Origin: Planktothrix sp. PCC 11201
Lineage (GTDB): Bacteria > Cyanobacteriota > Cyanobacteriia > Cyanobacteriales > Microcoleaceae
DNA: 64,000 bases
Assembly (NCBI RefSeq): GCF_900009135.1
Contig: NZ_LT797701.1
Span: forward strand, 734,884 to 798,883
Direction: 5' to 3'
The position numbers were made by a program, and so were the translations under genes. This document shows, one piece after another, positions 18,488-28,453 of the stretch (within the stretch, counting starts at the first letter, position 1; each line of letters opens with the position of its first letter). The notes under the pieces are model-generated. The model saw only the letters and a list, made by a program, of their open reading frames with translations, was not told the origin of the DNA and made no database searches.

Positions 18488-19474
18488 ATGATTCAAACAA
18501 CGTTGACCCCGTTTTCACAAAAACTCGGTTTTCCCCTCACAAAACAACCGATTACAATATTACAAATTAATTTAGGAAAACGGTGTAATTTAGCGTGTCA
18601 CCATTGTCATGTCGAAGCTGGGCCAAAACGTACCGAAGAACTAGACCTAGAGATTAGTTTACAATTGATTGAATTAATTAATCGTTTTCCCCAAATTCAA
18701 ACGGTGGATTTAACCGGAGGGGCTCCAGAAATGAATTATGGATTTAAACCTTTAGTCGAAGCAGCCAGAAACCTTGAAAAACAAGTAATTGTTAGGTCTA
18801 ATTTAACCCTTTATTTTGTCCCTGGTTATGAAGATATACCCGAATATTGTGCCAATCATCAGTTAAGAATTATTGCATCTTTGCCCTGTTATTTAGAAAA
18901 TAATGTGGATAAAATGCGAGGAAATGGTGTCTATCAGGATTCCATTCAAGCCATCCAAGGGTTAAACCATTTGGGCTATGGTAAAATACCGGAATTAATC
19001 TTGGATTTGGTTTATAACCCCGCCTTACCAACGACTGAAAAATTTACCTTACCCCCTGAACAATCTCAACTTGAAAAAACCTATAAAGATTATTTAAAAC
19101 AACAGTTTGATATTCATTTTAATCAGCTATTAACGATTACCAATTTACCCATCGGGCGCACAAAATCTTATTTACAGCAGAAAAAATTAGAATCTTCCTA
19201 TTTGGAGTTTTTAGAATCTAACTATAATCCTAAAACAGTATCTAATTTAATGTGTCGAAATCAATTATCAATTGATTATCAAGGCTATATTTATGATTGT
19301 GACTTTAACCAAATGGAAAATATTCCAGCCCGGAATGCTTCGGGACAATTATTAACCGTTAGTGATTTATTAGATGCTAATAATTTAGATTTAATTGACA
19401 CCGTAAAAACAGCACCCTATTGTTATGGATGTACCGCCGGATGTGGTTCTAGTTGTGGGGGATCTTTAGTTTGA
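18488..19474 (+). CDS. arsS: Arsenosugar biosynthesis radical SAM protein ArsS-like
   Basis: A 328-residue radical SAM enzyme. The cluster-binding cysteines are C33, C37 and C40 in KRCNLACHHC. The C-terminus is Cys-rich (CYGCTAGCGSSCGGS), the mark of the radical SAM/Cys-rich ArsS family, which joins adenosine to dimethylarsenic intermediates on the way to arsenosugars. No arsM or other arsenic gene is in the window. A TVP38-type membrane protein follows 111 bp downstream on the same strand. The family call is firm; the arsenic role here is inferred. Confidence 0.88.
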   Translation: MIQTTLTPFSQKLGFPLTKQPITILQINLGKRCNLACHHCHVEAGPKRTEELDLEISLQLIELINRFPQIQTVDLTGGAPEMNYGFKPLVEAARNLEKQVIVRSNLTLYFVPGYEDIPEYCANHQLRIIASLPCYLENNVDKMRGNGVYQDSIQAIQGLNHLGYGKIPELILDLVYNPALPTTEKFTLPPEQSQLEKTYKDYLKQQFDIHFNQLLTITNLPIGRTKSYLQQKKLESSYLEFLESNYNPKTVSNLMCRNQLSIDYQGYIYDCDFNQMENIPARNASGQLLTVSDLLDANNLDLIDTVKTAPYCYGCTAGCGSSCGGSLV

Positions 19475-19585
19475 AATTATAGTTGATCTTAACAAGGGTA
19501 AAGCCAAATTTAACCACAAAGACACAAAGAAGTTTTCAAGACCAACCTGCTCCGGGATATACTTTTAAAGACTTGGGAGAATAAA

Positions 19586-20203
19586 ATGGGCGTTCAAGAC
19601 TTATTAAAAAATCTCTTAGATTGGGTTGCTAATTTGGGATTTTGGGGGCCAGTTGCTTTTATTATTATCTACAATTTAGCCACAATATTATTTGTTCCAG
19701 GTTCTTTATTGACCTTGGGCGCTGGCGTTATTTTTGGGATAGTTTGGGGTTCAATTTATGTTTCTATTGGTTCGGTGATTGGGGCTACTTTTGCCTTTTT
19801 AATTGGACGATATTTTGCCAGGAATTGGGTTGCTAAAAAACTAGAAAATCATGAACAGTTTAAAGCCATTGATCAAGCGGTAAGTCAAGAGGGATGGAAA
19901 ATAGTGGGTCTAACTCGTCTTTCCCCAATTTTTCCGTTTAATTTACTTAATTATGCTTTTGGACTGACGAATATTTCCTTAAAAGATTATTTTCTAGCCT
20001 CTTGGATTGGGATGTTACCAGGTACAATTTTATATGTTTATGTGGGATCTTTAATCGGAAGTTTAGCTCAGTTAGGAATGGGAGGGCGATCGCGTACCAC
20101 GGTAGAATGGTTATTCTATGGAATAGGATTAATCATAACGGTAATTGTTACAATTTATATCACAAAAATTTCCCAGAATGCTCTGAATCAAAAAATTAAA
20201 TAG
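19586..20203 (+). CDS. TVP38/TMEM64-family membrane protein (VTT domain)
   Basis: A 205-residue polytopic membrane protein. The VTT/DedA-type core is visible as FVPGSLLTLGAGVIFG near residue 35, GATFAFLIGRYFAR near 70 and LSPIFPFNLLNYAFGLT near 113. Related VTT proteins act in lipid scrambling or membrane homeostasis; the function of this branch in cyanobacteria is not settled. A GGGAG ribosome site precedes ATG at 19586. It follows arsS and ends at a strong shared terminator. Confidence 0.85.
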   Translation: MGVQDLLKNLLDWVANLGFWGPVAFIIIYNLATILFVPGSLLTLGAGVIFGIVWGSIYVSIGSVIGATFAFLIGRYFARNWVAKKLENHEQFKAIDQAVSQEGWKIVGLTRLSPIFPFNLLNYAFGLTNISLKDYFLASWIGMLPGTILYVYVGSLIGSLAQLGMGGRSRTTVEWLFYGIGLIITVIVTIYITKISQNALNQKIK

Positions 20204-20228
20204 GTGGAGAGTTCCACCTATTTTTATT
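20198..20228. terminator. Bidirectional Rho-independent terminator
   Basis: A perfect 11-bp stem (AAATAGGTGGA at 20198-20208 and TCCACCTATTT at 20213-20223) with a four-base loop. T-runs follow on both strands. It lies between the convergent TVP38 and DUF1269 genes. Confidence 0.85.
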
Positions 20229-20236
20229 GAGATTAA

Positions 20237-20788
20237 TTAGGCTTCCGGGGGCGTAGATTCAGCCTCAGCACTGATGGTTTTTGCCGTTGTTTCTAGTTGA
20301 GACGCAATATCCGATTTAATCGAACGTTTATACAATTTTCCGGCATACTCCTCTAAAGTTTCCGTTAATTTATCGACCCAAGTATGCTCAACTAAGGCAA
20401 TAATCGCCGAACTTCCCGGGGTTAAAGATTCCGACAGTTCTTTAAGATCTTCCTGGGGAAATCCTAAATCCATAAAATGAGTAATTAAAGCTCCAACTCC
20501 TGCCCCACCTGCGGTTAAAGCAATGACTCCCAAAGCTCCAATCGGGTTAAACAGGGCAATTAATCCCGCCGTAATCCCGCCAATAATTGCCCCCCCTTTC
20601 GCGTCCGTATCTCCAGTTTCACTAATAGCAACTTTGCCTTTTTCATTCTTAACCATGACCGCAGCATTCACAATGGAAATAATCCCTTGTGTTTGCAATT
20701 CCTTGAGTTCTTTTAAAACTTCTTTAGCTTTTTCTTGTTCCGGGTAAGCGACAACAACCAACGTTGTTAAATCTTCTGAATAAGTCAT
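20237..20788 (-). CDS. DUF1269-domain protein
   Basis: A 183-residue protein. The N-terminal ferredoxin-like part starts LTTLVVVAYPEQEKAKEVL. A glycine-rich hydrophobic stretch near residues 66-108 (GGAIIGGITAGL, ALTAGGAGVGAL) could insert in or lie on a membrane. Acidic and helical sequence follows. This layout matches DUF1269, a family of unknown function. The start is ATG at 20788. It is a single gene, convergent with the TVP38 gene. Confidence 0.8.
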   Translation of the reverse strand: MTYSEDLTTLVVVAYPEQEKAKEVLKELKELQTQGIISIVNAAVMVKNEKGKVAISETGDTDAKGGAIIGGITAGLIALFNPIGALGVIALTAGGAGVGALITHFMDLGFPQEDLKELSESLTPGSSAIIALVEHTWVDKLTETLEEYAGKLYKRSIKSDIASQLETTAKTISAEAESTPPEA

Positions 20789-20973
20789 GTTTTATTCCTC
20801 AAAATTTATGGTTTAAACAAATTAGGTTTATAGGGGCCGAAATCCCAACCCCTCCATTTTACCACACCCCCAATAACAAAGTCGATTAAAACCATGATAA
20901 ATTGACAAAAGGGGTTGTGATATTTCATTCTAAACAAAGAATCCCAGTCTTAACGGTTAAGGATTTTTATTGT

Positions 20974-22068
20974 ATGAGCTTGAGCGTGATTTTGTTGCTG
21001 ATAGCGGGTTTAGTCTTGCTGGTTTTGGGAGCAGAACTATTAGTTCGTGGTGCTTCAACCATTGCTTCAATTTTGGGAATTCCTTCCTTACTTGTGGGGC
21101 TAACAATTGTTGCTTATGGAACCAGTTCTCCAGAAATGTCCGTCAGTATTCAATCAAGTTTAGTCGGTCAAGCGGATATCGCCTTGGGAAATGTAGTTGG
21201 AAGTAATATTTTTAATGTGTTAATCATATTAGGGATTTCGGCTTTAATTGCTCCTTTAATGGTAGCCAATCAGTTAATTCGGTTAGATGTTCCGATTATG
21301 ATTGGCGTATCTGTTTTAACCTTAATGTTTGGCAGTGATGGCAAAATTAGTCGGGTTGATGGCACGATTTTATTTATTGGGGCAATTGTTTATACTCTGT
21401 TTTTAATTTATGAAGCCAAGAAACAAAAAAATGATGAACCCGACTCGGATGAATCCCAGAATATAGTTGAAAATACACCCAAAAACTGGCTGATTAATAT
21501 TAGTTTAATTGTGATTGGATTAGTGTTACTGGTTCAAGGGTCTAATTGGTTGGTTGAAAGTTCAATTTCTATTGCTAGAGCTATTGGAGTTAGTGAATTA
21601 GTCATCGGATTAACTATTGTAGCCGCAGGAACTTCCCTGCCAGAATTAGCCAGTTCTGTTGTGGCTACAATTAAAGGAGAACGGGATATTGCCGTTGGGA
21701 ATGTCATTGGAAGCAATATTTTTAATATCCTGGCGGTGTTAGGACTATCCTCTGCTATTTCCCCAGAAGGAATTAATGTTTCCCCGGCAGCTTTAAATTT
21801 TGATATTCCGGTGATGATTGCAGTGGCAATTTCCTGTTTCCCGATTTTTTATACGGGCAAATCTATTGACCGTTGGGAAGGTGTACTTTTTTTAGCATAT
21901 TATTTTGCCTATGCCATCTATTTAATCCTCGATTCTTCCAAACATTCTGAGCTTCCTCTGTTTAATTTTGTGATGATCGGTTTTGTAATTCCCATTACCA
22001 TTATCACCTTAATTGTCACCACAGTTCGTAGCTATAAAGCCAAACGCAAACGTTTAAATCCTGAATAA
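20974..22068 (+). CDS. CaCA-family calcium/sodium antiporter
   Basis: About 364 residues and ten membrane spans arranged as two homologous halves. Each half has the alpha-repeat motif: VAYGTSSPEMSVS near residue 47 and VAAGTSLPELASS near 217. The ion-binding G-T-S-x-P-E and G-N-x-x-G-S-N motifs are present in both. The type resembles YrbG and K-dependent Na/Ca exchangers. ATG at 20974, with TAAGGA about ten bases upstream, was preferred over a TTG at 20902 that would add a non-membrane head. Confidence 0.9.
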   Translation: MSLSVILLLIAGLVLLVLGAELLVRGASTIASILGIPSLLVGLTIVAYGTSSPEMSVSIQSSLVGQADIALGNVVGSNIFNVLIILGISALIAPLMVANQLIRLDVPIMIGVSVLTLMFGSDGKISRVDGTILFIGAIVYTLFLIYEAKKQKNDEPDSDESQNIVENTPKNWLINISLIVIGLVLLVQGSNWLVESSISIARAIGVSELVIGLTIVAAGTSLPELASSVVATIKGERDIAVGNVIGSNIFNILAVLGLSSAISPEGINVSPAALNFDIPVMIAVAISCFPIFYTGKSIDRWEGVLFLAYYFAYAIYLILDSSKHSELPLFNFVMIGFVIPITIITLIVTTVRSYKAKRKRLNPE

Positions 22069-22157
22069 TTCAGGGTTTATCAGGGTGAGGATATCTCGCC
22101 TCCAGCTTTAGATTAAATCCAAACTAACCTTTGAATCCTACAATTTTTAGAGAAAAT

Positions 22158-23414
22158 ATGGTTGCTGAAATTATTTGTGTCGGTACGGAATTGCTTTTGG
22201 GTGATATTCTCAATAGCAATGCTCAGTTTTTAGGGCAACAATTGGCTCAATTAGGCATTCCCCATTATTATCAAAGTGTCGTCGGAGATAATCGAGAACG
22301 CCTAAAAAAAGTAATTGCGATCGCATCTGAACGCTCTCAATTATTGATTTTTACCGGAGGTTTAGGGCCGACTCCTGATGATTTAACCGTTGAAACCATC
22401 GCTGATTTTTTTGGATTTCCCCTGATAGAAAGATCGGAAATTATTGAAGATATCACTCAAAAATTTAGTCAACGGGGAAGGGTAATGTCGGCGAGTAATC
22501 GCAAACAAGCCCTAATTCCTCAAGGGGCAGAAATTCTGGCTAACTTAACTGGAACTGCACCGGGAATTATCTGGAAACCCAGGGGAGATGGGCTGACAAT
22601 TTTAACCTTTCCCGGAGTTCCCGCCGAACTATATCAAATGTGGTCAGATGTGGCAATTCCCTATCTAAAAAATCAGGGTTGGTGTCAAGGAATTATTCAA
22701 AGTTGTACCCTAAAATTTTGGGGCATAGCCGAATCCACTTTGGCCGAAAAAGCCGCTGATTTCCTAGATCTAAAAAATCCCACCGTTGCCCCCTATGCTA
22801 ATCATGGAGAGGTGAAATTAAGAATTTCCGCCCGGGCAGACTCTCCAGAAATTGCTCAACAATTAATTACCCCCATTGAAACCCAACTCCGAGAAATTTC
22901 TGGACTCGATTGTTATGGGGCAAATGATCAAACCCTAGCCTCGGTGGTGGGGGAATTATTGCAACAACATCAAGCCACCTTGAGTGTGGCAGAATCCTGT
23001 ACTGGAGGAGGTTTAGGACACATCCTGACCCAAATTCCCGGCAGTTCTGAATATTTTCTAGGCGGTGTAATTGCCTATAATAATCGGGTGAAGGCTGCTG
23101 TCCTCCAGGTCAACCCCGATGATTTAGCCGAACACGGGGCCGTGAGTGCGGTCGTCGCCGAACAAATGGCCATCGGTGTAAAAAATCTCCTACAAACCAC
23201 TTGGGGTTTAAGTATTACCGGGATTGCCGGGCCAGGGGGAGGGACAGCGACCAAACCCGTCGGACTGGTTTACATTGGTTTAGCGACGCCCCAGGGCCAG
23301 GTAGAGAGTCTGGAATGTCGTTTTGGGGAAAAACGGAGTCGGGACTGGATACGGCGGGTCAGTAGCAGTACGGCCCTCGACCTTCTGCGTCGTCATCTGA
23401 TCGGTAAGGGTTAA
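22158..23414 (+). CDS. cinA: CinA-family protein, probable NMN deamidase
   Basis: About 418 residues in two domains. The N-terminal MoCF-like (COG1058) domain has MVAEIICVGTELLLGD and FTGGLGPTPDD. The C-terminal CinA domain has VAESCTGGGLGH, SITGIAGPGGGT and the closing RVSSSTALDLLRR. The C-terminal domain of CinA/PncC proteins deamidates nicotinamide mononucleotide in NAD recycling; the older name is competence/damage-inducible protein. ATG at 22158 was chosen over TTG at 22131 because the family starts here. Confidence 0.94.
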   Translation: MVAEIICVGTELLLGDILNSNAQFLGQQLAQLGIPHYYQSVVGDNRERLKKVIAIASERSQLLIFTGGLGPTPDDLTVETIADFFGFPLIERSEIIEDITQKFSQRGRVMSASNRKQALIPQGAEILANLTGTAPGIIWKPRGDGLTILTFPGVPAELYQMWSDVAIPYLKNQGWCQGIIQSCTLKFWGIAESTLAEKAADFLDLKNPTVAPYANHGEVKLRISARADSPEIAQQLITPIETQLREISGLDCYGANDQTLASVVGELLQQHQATLSVAESCTGGGLGHILTQIPGSSEYFLGGVIAYNNRVKAAVLQVNPDDLAEHGAVSAVVAEQMAIGVKNLLQTTWGLSITGIAGPGGGTATKPVGLVYIGLATPQGQVESLECRFGEKRSRDWIRRVSSSTALDLLRRHLIGKG

Positions 23415-23922
23415 TGAATGGTTGGGGGAAACAAGAAATTGTCAAGCTATTGCCTAAATTTGTAAAGATTCGTTATGCTGGAGGTGGTATTGTTCAATAT
23501 CATGCCTAATCATAATTGCCAAAATTGTTAAGATGAAGCTAGTACAGTGTCTCTCTAGGTTTGTTTGAGTCAGGCAGTTGCGGATTAGCGACCCTGATCA
23601 AACCAATTTTCAATTAATCCTAAATGCCCTGGCTCTAGGAGATGGTTAGGGCTGTAAAAATCCCCTAAATTAAAGAGATTATTCTAGGATGTTCTATTAC
23701 CAAATGCTTAAAATTTTAGAAACTTTTATAGAATTTTAAGCCAGAATCGGAGTAATATAATAGAATAGGAAATATAGAGGAGATATCTGTTAAGGATAAA
23801 ACTTGCTAACCCATAGCAAGCCTTGGTTTTCAGCTTTATGCGGTGATTGGGCTAACCATTCGGTTGACCTTAACCCCCAGTCCAGTTGCGTAGCTAGTTT
23901 ACAGCGAGGAGCTTTTTGTTCA
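23415..23922. other. 508-bp gap without a recognised gene
   Basis: I see no convincing gene, tRNA or palindromic repeat. There are several AT-rich stretches, one of which (TTGCCT, 18 bases, TATGCT, near 23450-23479) looks like a promoter. An upstream extension of the next small ORF to 23803 is open but lacks coding character. Confidence 0.5.
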
Positions 23923-24060
23923 ATGGAATACATTGATAGAATACTGGAAAAGTTAAAAGAATGGGCGCGGGAGCTTATTGATGCCCTATTGGGCCCGGCG
24001 ACTCAACCCGAAGCAGAGCCAATTCCTGTACCCGTGGATGAGCCCCGCCGTCGGAGGTAG
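23923..24060 (+). CDS. Unknown 45-residue cyanobacterial-type small protein
   Basis: It starts MEYIDRILEKLKEWARELID, an amphipathic helix, and ends in a proline-rich acidic and then arginine-rich tail (PVDEPRRRR). ATG at 23923 was chosen because GAGGA lies 12 bases upstream; a longer in-frame form from TTG at 23803 is unlikely. It lies 12 bp before aroQ and is probably cotranscribed with it. I recognise no function. Confidence 0.6.
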   Translation: MEYIDRILEKLKEWARELIDALLGPATQPEAEPIPVPVDEPRRRR

Positions 24061-24072
24061 TTAATTTAACAT

Positions 24073-24552
24073 TTGATTAAGGTTACTCCGTTGCTAAGTC
24101 TTTTAGTATTGCATGGCCCCAATCTGAATCTCTTGGGTCAGCGAGAACCCGAAATTTACGGGAAAACAACGTTAGAAGGAATTAATCGATTGTTGGAACA
24201 GGAAGCTCAGTTACTCCTGGTTAAACTCTCGATCATCCAGTCTAACCACGAAGGGGTTTTGGTGGATGCAATACACTCCGCATTCGGGCAACACCAGGGC
24301 TTGTTAATTAATGCCGGAGCCTATACTCACACCAGTATTGCCCTGCGAGATGCTATCTCAGGAGTCGGAATTCCGACCGTTGAAGTACATCTAAGCAATA
24401 TTTACCGTCGAGAAGCGTTCCGGCATCATTCTTTCATTGCAGCAGTGGCGATTGGACAAATTAGTGGATTTGGAGCAGAAAGTTACCGCTTGGGACTACA
24501 GGCTTTGGTTCATCATTTGCAGGGGCAAAAACCTTTAGAATCCTCTCCATGA
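24073..24552 (+). CDS. aroQ: Type II 3-dehydroquinate dehydratase
   Basis: It dehydrates 3-dehydroquinate in the shikimate pathway. At about 159 residues it has type II length. The catalytic tyrosine loop follows [18 protein letters not shown]. Also visible are [27 protein letters not shown] and [17 protein letters not shown] with the catalytic histidine. The start is TTG at 24073; a second TTG at 24091 is closer to homologue starts and is about equally likely. Its last codons overlap the next gene by 4 bp (ATGA). Confidence 0.94.
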   Translation: MIKVTPLLSLLVLHGPNLNLLGQREPEIYGKTTLEGINRLLEQEAQLLLVKLSIIQSNHEGVLVDAIHSAFGQHQGLLINAGAYTHTSIALRDAISGVGIPTVEVHLSNIYRREAFRHHSFIAAVAIGQISGFGAESYRLGLQALVHHLQGQKPLESSP

Positions 24553-25532
24553 AACCCTATTCACTATCTGGCCAATTTCAAGGGTCTTTTCTAGGAATAG
24601 TCCTTGGTTATCGGTTGGGTCAACTGATGAAACTCAGGTCTGAAACCCGATCTCCCGGTTCGTCCCTAAATGGGGGGGGACTGATTCCCGGACTCGCTCA
24701 AAGCTTAATTCAACATCAGGGATTTCATCCCCTTGATTACTGGTCGTTAGTAACGAACCAGAGGGAAGAACCTCTAAAATGGGAAATATCTCAAAAACCC
24801 GCGATCACATTGCCCCAGGGGTTAAATTCAGGCAGTGAGGTGGCTATTGTTGGCTTTCCACTAGCCCTATTTTTTCACGATAATTTGAGTTGCTTACAAA
24901 AGTTAAGATCGAATAGCCCGGAACAGTTTGCCAGTGTCTGGGATGGGGTTTTGGTCATGGCGGTTGCGATCGCACAGACCCTAACTCAAAATCCAGAACT
25001 CCCCCAACTCATTCCCAATTTGTTAAAGCTGTTACCTACCGAATCCGCTTTAACGGCTCAATTAGACCAAGTTCAAACCCTCCTACAGCAAAAAGCCAGC
25101 TTGGAAACGGCCGTTCGTCAACTGACCCAGACCCCAAAACTGAGTCGTTCTCCTCAACCGACTATTCCGACCGATTTTGATCCACAGAATTGGACGGCCT
25201 TAGCCCTGGGCTTCTATTGTTTCCTCAGCACCCCAGAAGACTATTCTTTAACGGTTTTGAGATCGCTACAAACCAGATACCACCCTGAAATCACCGCAGC
25301 CATTAGTGGGGCTTTATCCGGTGCCTATCAGGGCTTAATCGCAATTCCAGTCAAATGGCGTTTGGAGTTTCAAGACCACTCTATTTGGCCTTCAACTGCT
25401 CCAGAAACCGAAAATAATCCTGTAAAACTCAACCCCACCCAGGAAGAACTGCTACAGTTGGCTCAGAATCTGTTTGCCCTTTGGTCAGGGATATATCGCC
25501 CTTTCAAACCAATGGTCACTGGCTTTCCTTAA
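24549..25532 (+). CDS. Unknown protein resembling ADP-ribosylglycohydrolases
   Basis: A 327-residue soluble protein. The N-terminal [19 protein letters not shown] and the later [22 protein letters not shown] recall the first and last helices of the ADP-ribosylglycohydrolase fold. The Mg-binding acidic motifs of active members are not visible, so it may be a degenerate, non-catalytic relative. It overlaps aroQ by 4 bp, indicating translational coupling. The family call is tentative. Confidence 0.55.
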   Translation: MKPYSLSGQFQGSFLGIVLGYRLGQLMKLRSETRSPGSSLNGGGLIPGLAQSLIQHQGFHPLDYWSLVTNQREEPLKWEISQKPAITLPQGLNSGSEVAIVGFPLALFFHDNLSCLQKLRSNSPEQFASVWDGVLVMAVAIAQTLTQNPELPQLIPNLLKLLPTESALTAQLDQVQTLLQQKASLETAVRQLTQTPKLSRSPQPTIPTDFDPQNWTALALGFYCFLSTPEDYSLTVLRSLQTRYHPEITAAISGALSGAYQGLIAIPVKWRLEFQDHSIWPSTAPETENNPVKLNPTQEELLQLAQNLFALWSGIYRPFKPMVTGFP

Positions 25533-25601
25533 AAACTCAAAGCAATACTATACAATTAAATTCAAACGGCTGCTAAACCCCTTGATCTAGTTTCCAAGCA
25601 G

Positions 25602-28076
25602 ATGAATACGCTCCATAGTCTGACGCAACAGATTGAACGGCTTTGTCGCCGCGCCCATTTCGCCTCGCCTCCTACACAGCCTTCACCCACGAAGCTATCT
25701 GGTTCCAACCCTTCATTGTTAAATCGTCAACCCCGAAAAGTCAAAAAAAAATTTAGTTCCCTCACCAGTCCAAGCTTTTTTCTGGTGAGTGTGGTTTCCC
25801 TAACCAGCGTTATCGGCGTTCGATTTTACAACCAACCCAAATTAGATGTCGGTCGCATTGCCGAGGAAACCATTAACGCCCCCTGGGATGCCAGTGTTCC
25901 TGACCTGAAAACCACCGATGAAAAACGCAAAGCCTCTGAAATTGGTGCCATTCCCGTTTTAGTGATTGACGGTGCCGTTAATCAAGATATTGAGCAAACC
26001 ATTCAAAAGGTATTAGCCCAGGGGACATCTATCCGCAATATCGCCGAACCTTTTCCATTTGTGAATACGGGAATTTTATCCACGGAAGTTCAGCATTACT
26101 TGCGCGGGGTTCCAGAACGAGAATGGCAAGATTTAATCGCCCAAGTTGAACAGGTGAGTGTACAAATTCCCTCAACTACCCCACCAAAAACTCCAAATAA
26201 AAAAAACCCGACAAAATTTACCGATTGGCAAGAAGCCAATTTAGTCGAAATTCGCCAACACACCCTCACACAATTACAGGCTTACCGTCAGGGAACCACC
26301 CCGGTTGAATTTTCACAATTATTATCCGATGTGACCCAAGCCCGTTGGCAATATGCCGCATCATTAAATGCCTTTTCTCAGGAATCCTCTATTGATCAAA
26401 CAGTCTTTTATAGTGAGTCCATCTTTAGCTGGTCTGAGCAAATTTGGTTACAAACCCAACAAGGAATTGCTCAAATTACCGAGGAGATGTTAGCCCAGGG
26501 GATTGCTCCTGGCGTACCCGATGAAATTCTGAAAAAAGCCATTGAAGTCCATGTTAAATATACGATTCCTTTAGAAACTCAATTATTTGCGACTAATTTG
26601 TTAGATCAAGTTTTGAAAGCAAATTTAGTTAAAGATCCCGAAGCCACCCGTCGTCGAGCAGAGTTGGTTGCACAAAAAATTGAACCTGTTTTAGTCAATA
26701 TTAATAAGGGAGAAGTTATTGTTAACAAAGGACAAAAAATTACTCAACGGGATTTTGTCTTACTGGATTATTTTGGTTTGAGTGAACGGGGAATTAATTC
26801 AAAAGGATTAATTAAGTTAGTGGGGTTAGTTAGTGCCGGAGTTGGAATTGTTTTATTGGTTGAGTGGAGATTTCATCGGGGCTTACGTCGTCGAGATCGG
26901 CTTTTATTATTACTGCTAACCCTGAGTACGCCGATTATTATTTTGTTGAAATTACCTCTGATTAATTTACCTGCGGTGGGGTTATTGGTGGGCAGTTTTT
27001 ATGGCTCGGCTGTGGGGGTAACGGTTGTGGGTTTACTTTCAATTTTATTGCCGATTGGGATGGAAATTGATAGCTTTCATTTGTTAGCAAGTGTTGTAGG
27101 GGGATTAGTCGGAAGTCTTTTGGCGGGACAATCTCGGAGTCGAGAAGAATTAGCGTTACTAGGATTAGAGGTGGGAATTGCTCAAGGTGCTGTTTACTTA
27201 ATTTTTAATTTGATGGCGAGTGCCACGGCCGGATCAATTTGGTATATCATGCTCAAGATTGTGGGATTACAAGTATTAGAAGGAGTGGCTTGGAGTATTG
27301 TTGCCTTGGGGTTAAGTCCCTATTTAGAACATCTGTTTGATTTAATTACCCCGATTCGATTAGCGGAGTTAGCAAATCCCAATCGACCGTTATTAAAAAA
27401 ATTAGCGACCGTAGCGCCTGGAACGTTTCAACATACAATGTTTGTGGCAACTTTAGCCGAAGCCGCCGCTCAAGAATTGGGCTGTAATGTGGAATTGGTC
27501 AGAACGGGAACTTTATATCATGATATTGGAAAAATGCACGACCCTTTAGGATTTATTGAAAATCAAATGGGGGGAACGAATAAACATGATACGATTGATG
27601 ACCCTTGGAAAAGTGCCAAAATTATTAAAAAGCACGTTAGTGAGGGGTTAGTAATGGCGAAAAAATATCGTTTACCCAAAGCAATTCAAGCGTTTATTCC
27701 TGAACATCAAGGCAGTATGCAGATTGCCTATTTCTATTATCACGCCCAACAACTGGCTAAAGAAAATCCTGAATTGGAAGTCCGGGAAGATGATTTTCGC
27801 TATGATGGGCCGATTCCCCAATCGAAAGAAACGGGTATTGTCATGTTAGCAGATTCCTGTGAGGCGGCATTGCGATCGCTCAAAGATGCCACCCACGAAG
27901 AAGCATTAAATATGGTGAATAAAATATTAAAGGCTCGATGGCAAGATAATCAATTAATTGATTCGGGTTTAACCCGGGCAGAAATGGCAAAAATTGCTGA
28001 AATCTTTGTGCGGGTTTGGGAACAAGTTAATCATAAACGGATTGCTTATCCAAAAGCCGCACTCAGTTGTCGATAA
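25602..28076 (+). CDS. 7TM-HD family membrane phosphohydrolase (PgpH-like)
   Basis: An 824-residue membrane protein. One span near residue 60 precedes a large outer domain (about 80-400, 7TMR-HDED type). About seven spans follow, then a cytoplasmic HD domain with TLYHDIGKMHDP near residue 640 and further histidines in VSEGLVMAK and PEHQGS. The closest characterised relatives are PgpH-type c-di-AMP phosphodiesterases; that activity is inferred. ATG at 25602 was used. It is probably separate from the upstream operon, 69 bp away. Confidence 0.88.
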   Translation: MNTLHSLTQQIERLCRRAHFASPPTQPSPTKLSGSNPSLLNRQPRKVKKKFSSLTSPSFFLVSVVSLTSVIGVRFYNQPKLDVGRIAEETINAPWDASVPDLKTTDEKRKASEIGAIPVLVIDGAVNQDIEQTIQKVLAQGTSIRNIAEPFPFVNTGILSTEVQHYLRGVPEREWQDLIAQVEQVSVQIPSTTPPKTPNKKNPTKFTDWQEANLVEIRQHTLTQLQAYRQGTTPVEFSQLLSDVTQARWQYAASLNAFSQESSIDQTVFYSESIFSWSEQIWLQTQQGIAQITEEMLAQGIAPGVPDEILKKAIEVHVKYTIPLETQLFATNLLDQVLKANLVKDPEATRRRAELVAQKIEPVLVNINKGEVIVNKGQKITQRDFVLLDYFGLSERGINSKGLIKLVGLVSAGVGIVLLVEWRFHRGLRRRDRLLLLLLTLSTPIIILLKLPLINLPAVGLLVGSFYGSAVGVTVVGLLSILLPIGMEIDSFHLLASVVGGLVGSLLAGQSRSREELALLGLEVGIAQGAVYLIFNLMASATAGSIWYIMLKIVGLQVLEGVAWSIVALGLSPYLEHLFDLITPIRLAELANPNRPLLKKLATVAPGTFQHTMFVATLAEAAAQELGCNVELVRTGTLYHDIGKMHDPLGFIENQMGGTNKHDTIDDPWKSAKIIKKHVSEGLVMAKKYRLPKAIQAFIPEHQGSMQIAYFYYHAQQLAKENPELEVREDDFRYDGPIPQSKETGIVMLADSCEAALRSLKDATHEEALNMVNKILKARWQDNQLIDSGLTRAEMAKIAEIFVRVWEQVNHKRIAYPKAALSCR

Positions 28077-28077
28077 T

Positions 28078-28101
28078 CTTATTCCCTATTCCCTGTTCCC
28101 T
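28078..28101. repeat. Short heptamer-like tandem repeat
   Basis: TATTCCC, TATTCCC and TGTTCCC follow each other directly after the phosphohydrolase stop. Heptamer repeats of this kind are common between genes in filamentous cyanobacteria. Confidence 0.6.
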
Positions 28102-28114
28102 TCTATACTATTTT

Positions 28115-28450
28115 TCAACCATTAGAGGAAGGAATCTTAGGTTTAATTAACCGTTGAATACTAACGTAAAAAGCTAATCCGATTAATCCTACGGCCAGGA
28201 AAGAAAATAAAACCGTTCCCATCGTCAATACACCAACCACCAGAGTCCTAACGGCTGCTGACATTTGGATCACGGTAAAATTCTCAGAATGGATAGGTTT
28301 GGCTGCAAACTTTCCAGAAATATTATGGGTTAAATTATAAAGACCGAAGGCAATGGCGGCATAAATCCCCGCATTACTAATACAACGGAATAAATTAACT
28401 GAATCCGTTTTTGAGGAAATTTCGGAGGTTTTAGGAGTATTTTGAGTCAT
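28115..28450 (-). CDS. DUF3082-domain membrane protein
   Basis: A 111-residue protein with two or three hydrophobic segments: around residue 28 (AGIYAAIAFGLYNL) and near 70-100 (TLVVGVLTMGTVLFSFLAVGLIGLAFY, here joined). It matches DUF3082, a cyanobacterial and plastid-lineage family of unknown function. It lies 3 bp after ispE on the same strand and is almost surely cotranscribed with it. Confidence 0.75.
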   Translation of the reverse strand: MTQNTPKTSEISSKTDSVNLFRCISNAGIYAAIAFGLYNLTHNISGKFAAKPIHSENFTVIQMSAAVRTLVVGVLTMGTVLFSFLAVGLIGLAFYVSIQRLIKPKIPSSNG

Positions 28451-28453
28451 GGT

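Noticed and set aside
23803-23922. Upstream extension of the 45-residue protein
   Set aside because: TTG start without a ribosome site; the ATG at 23923 has a good one and starts the amphipathic helix.
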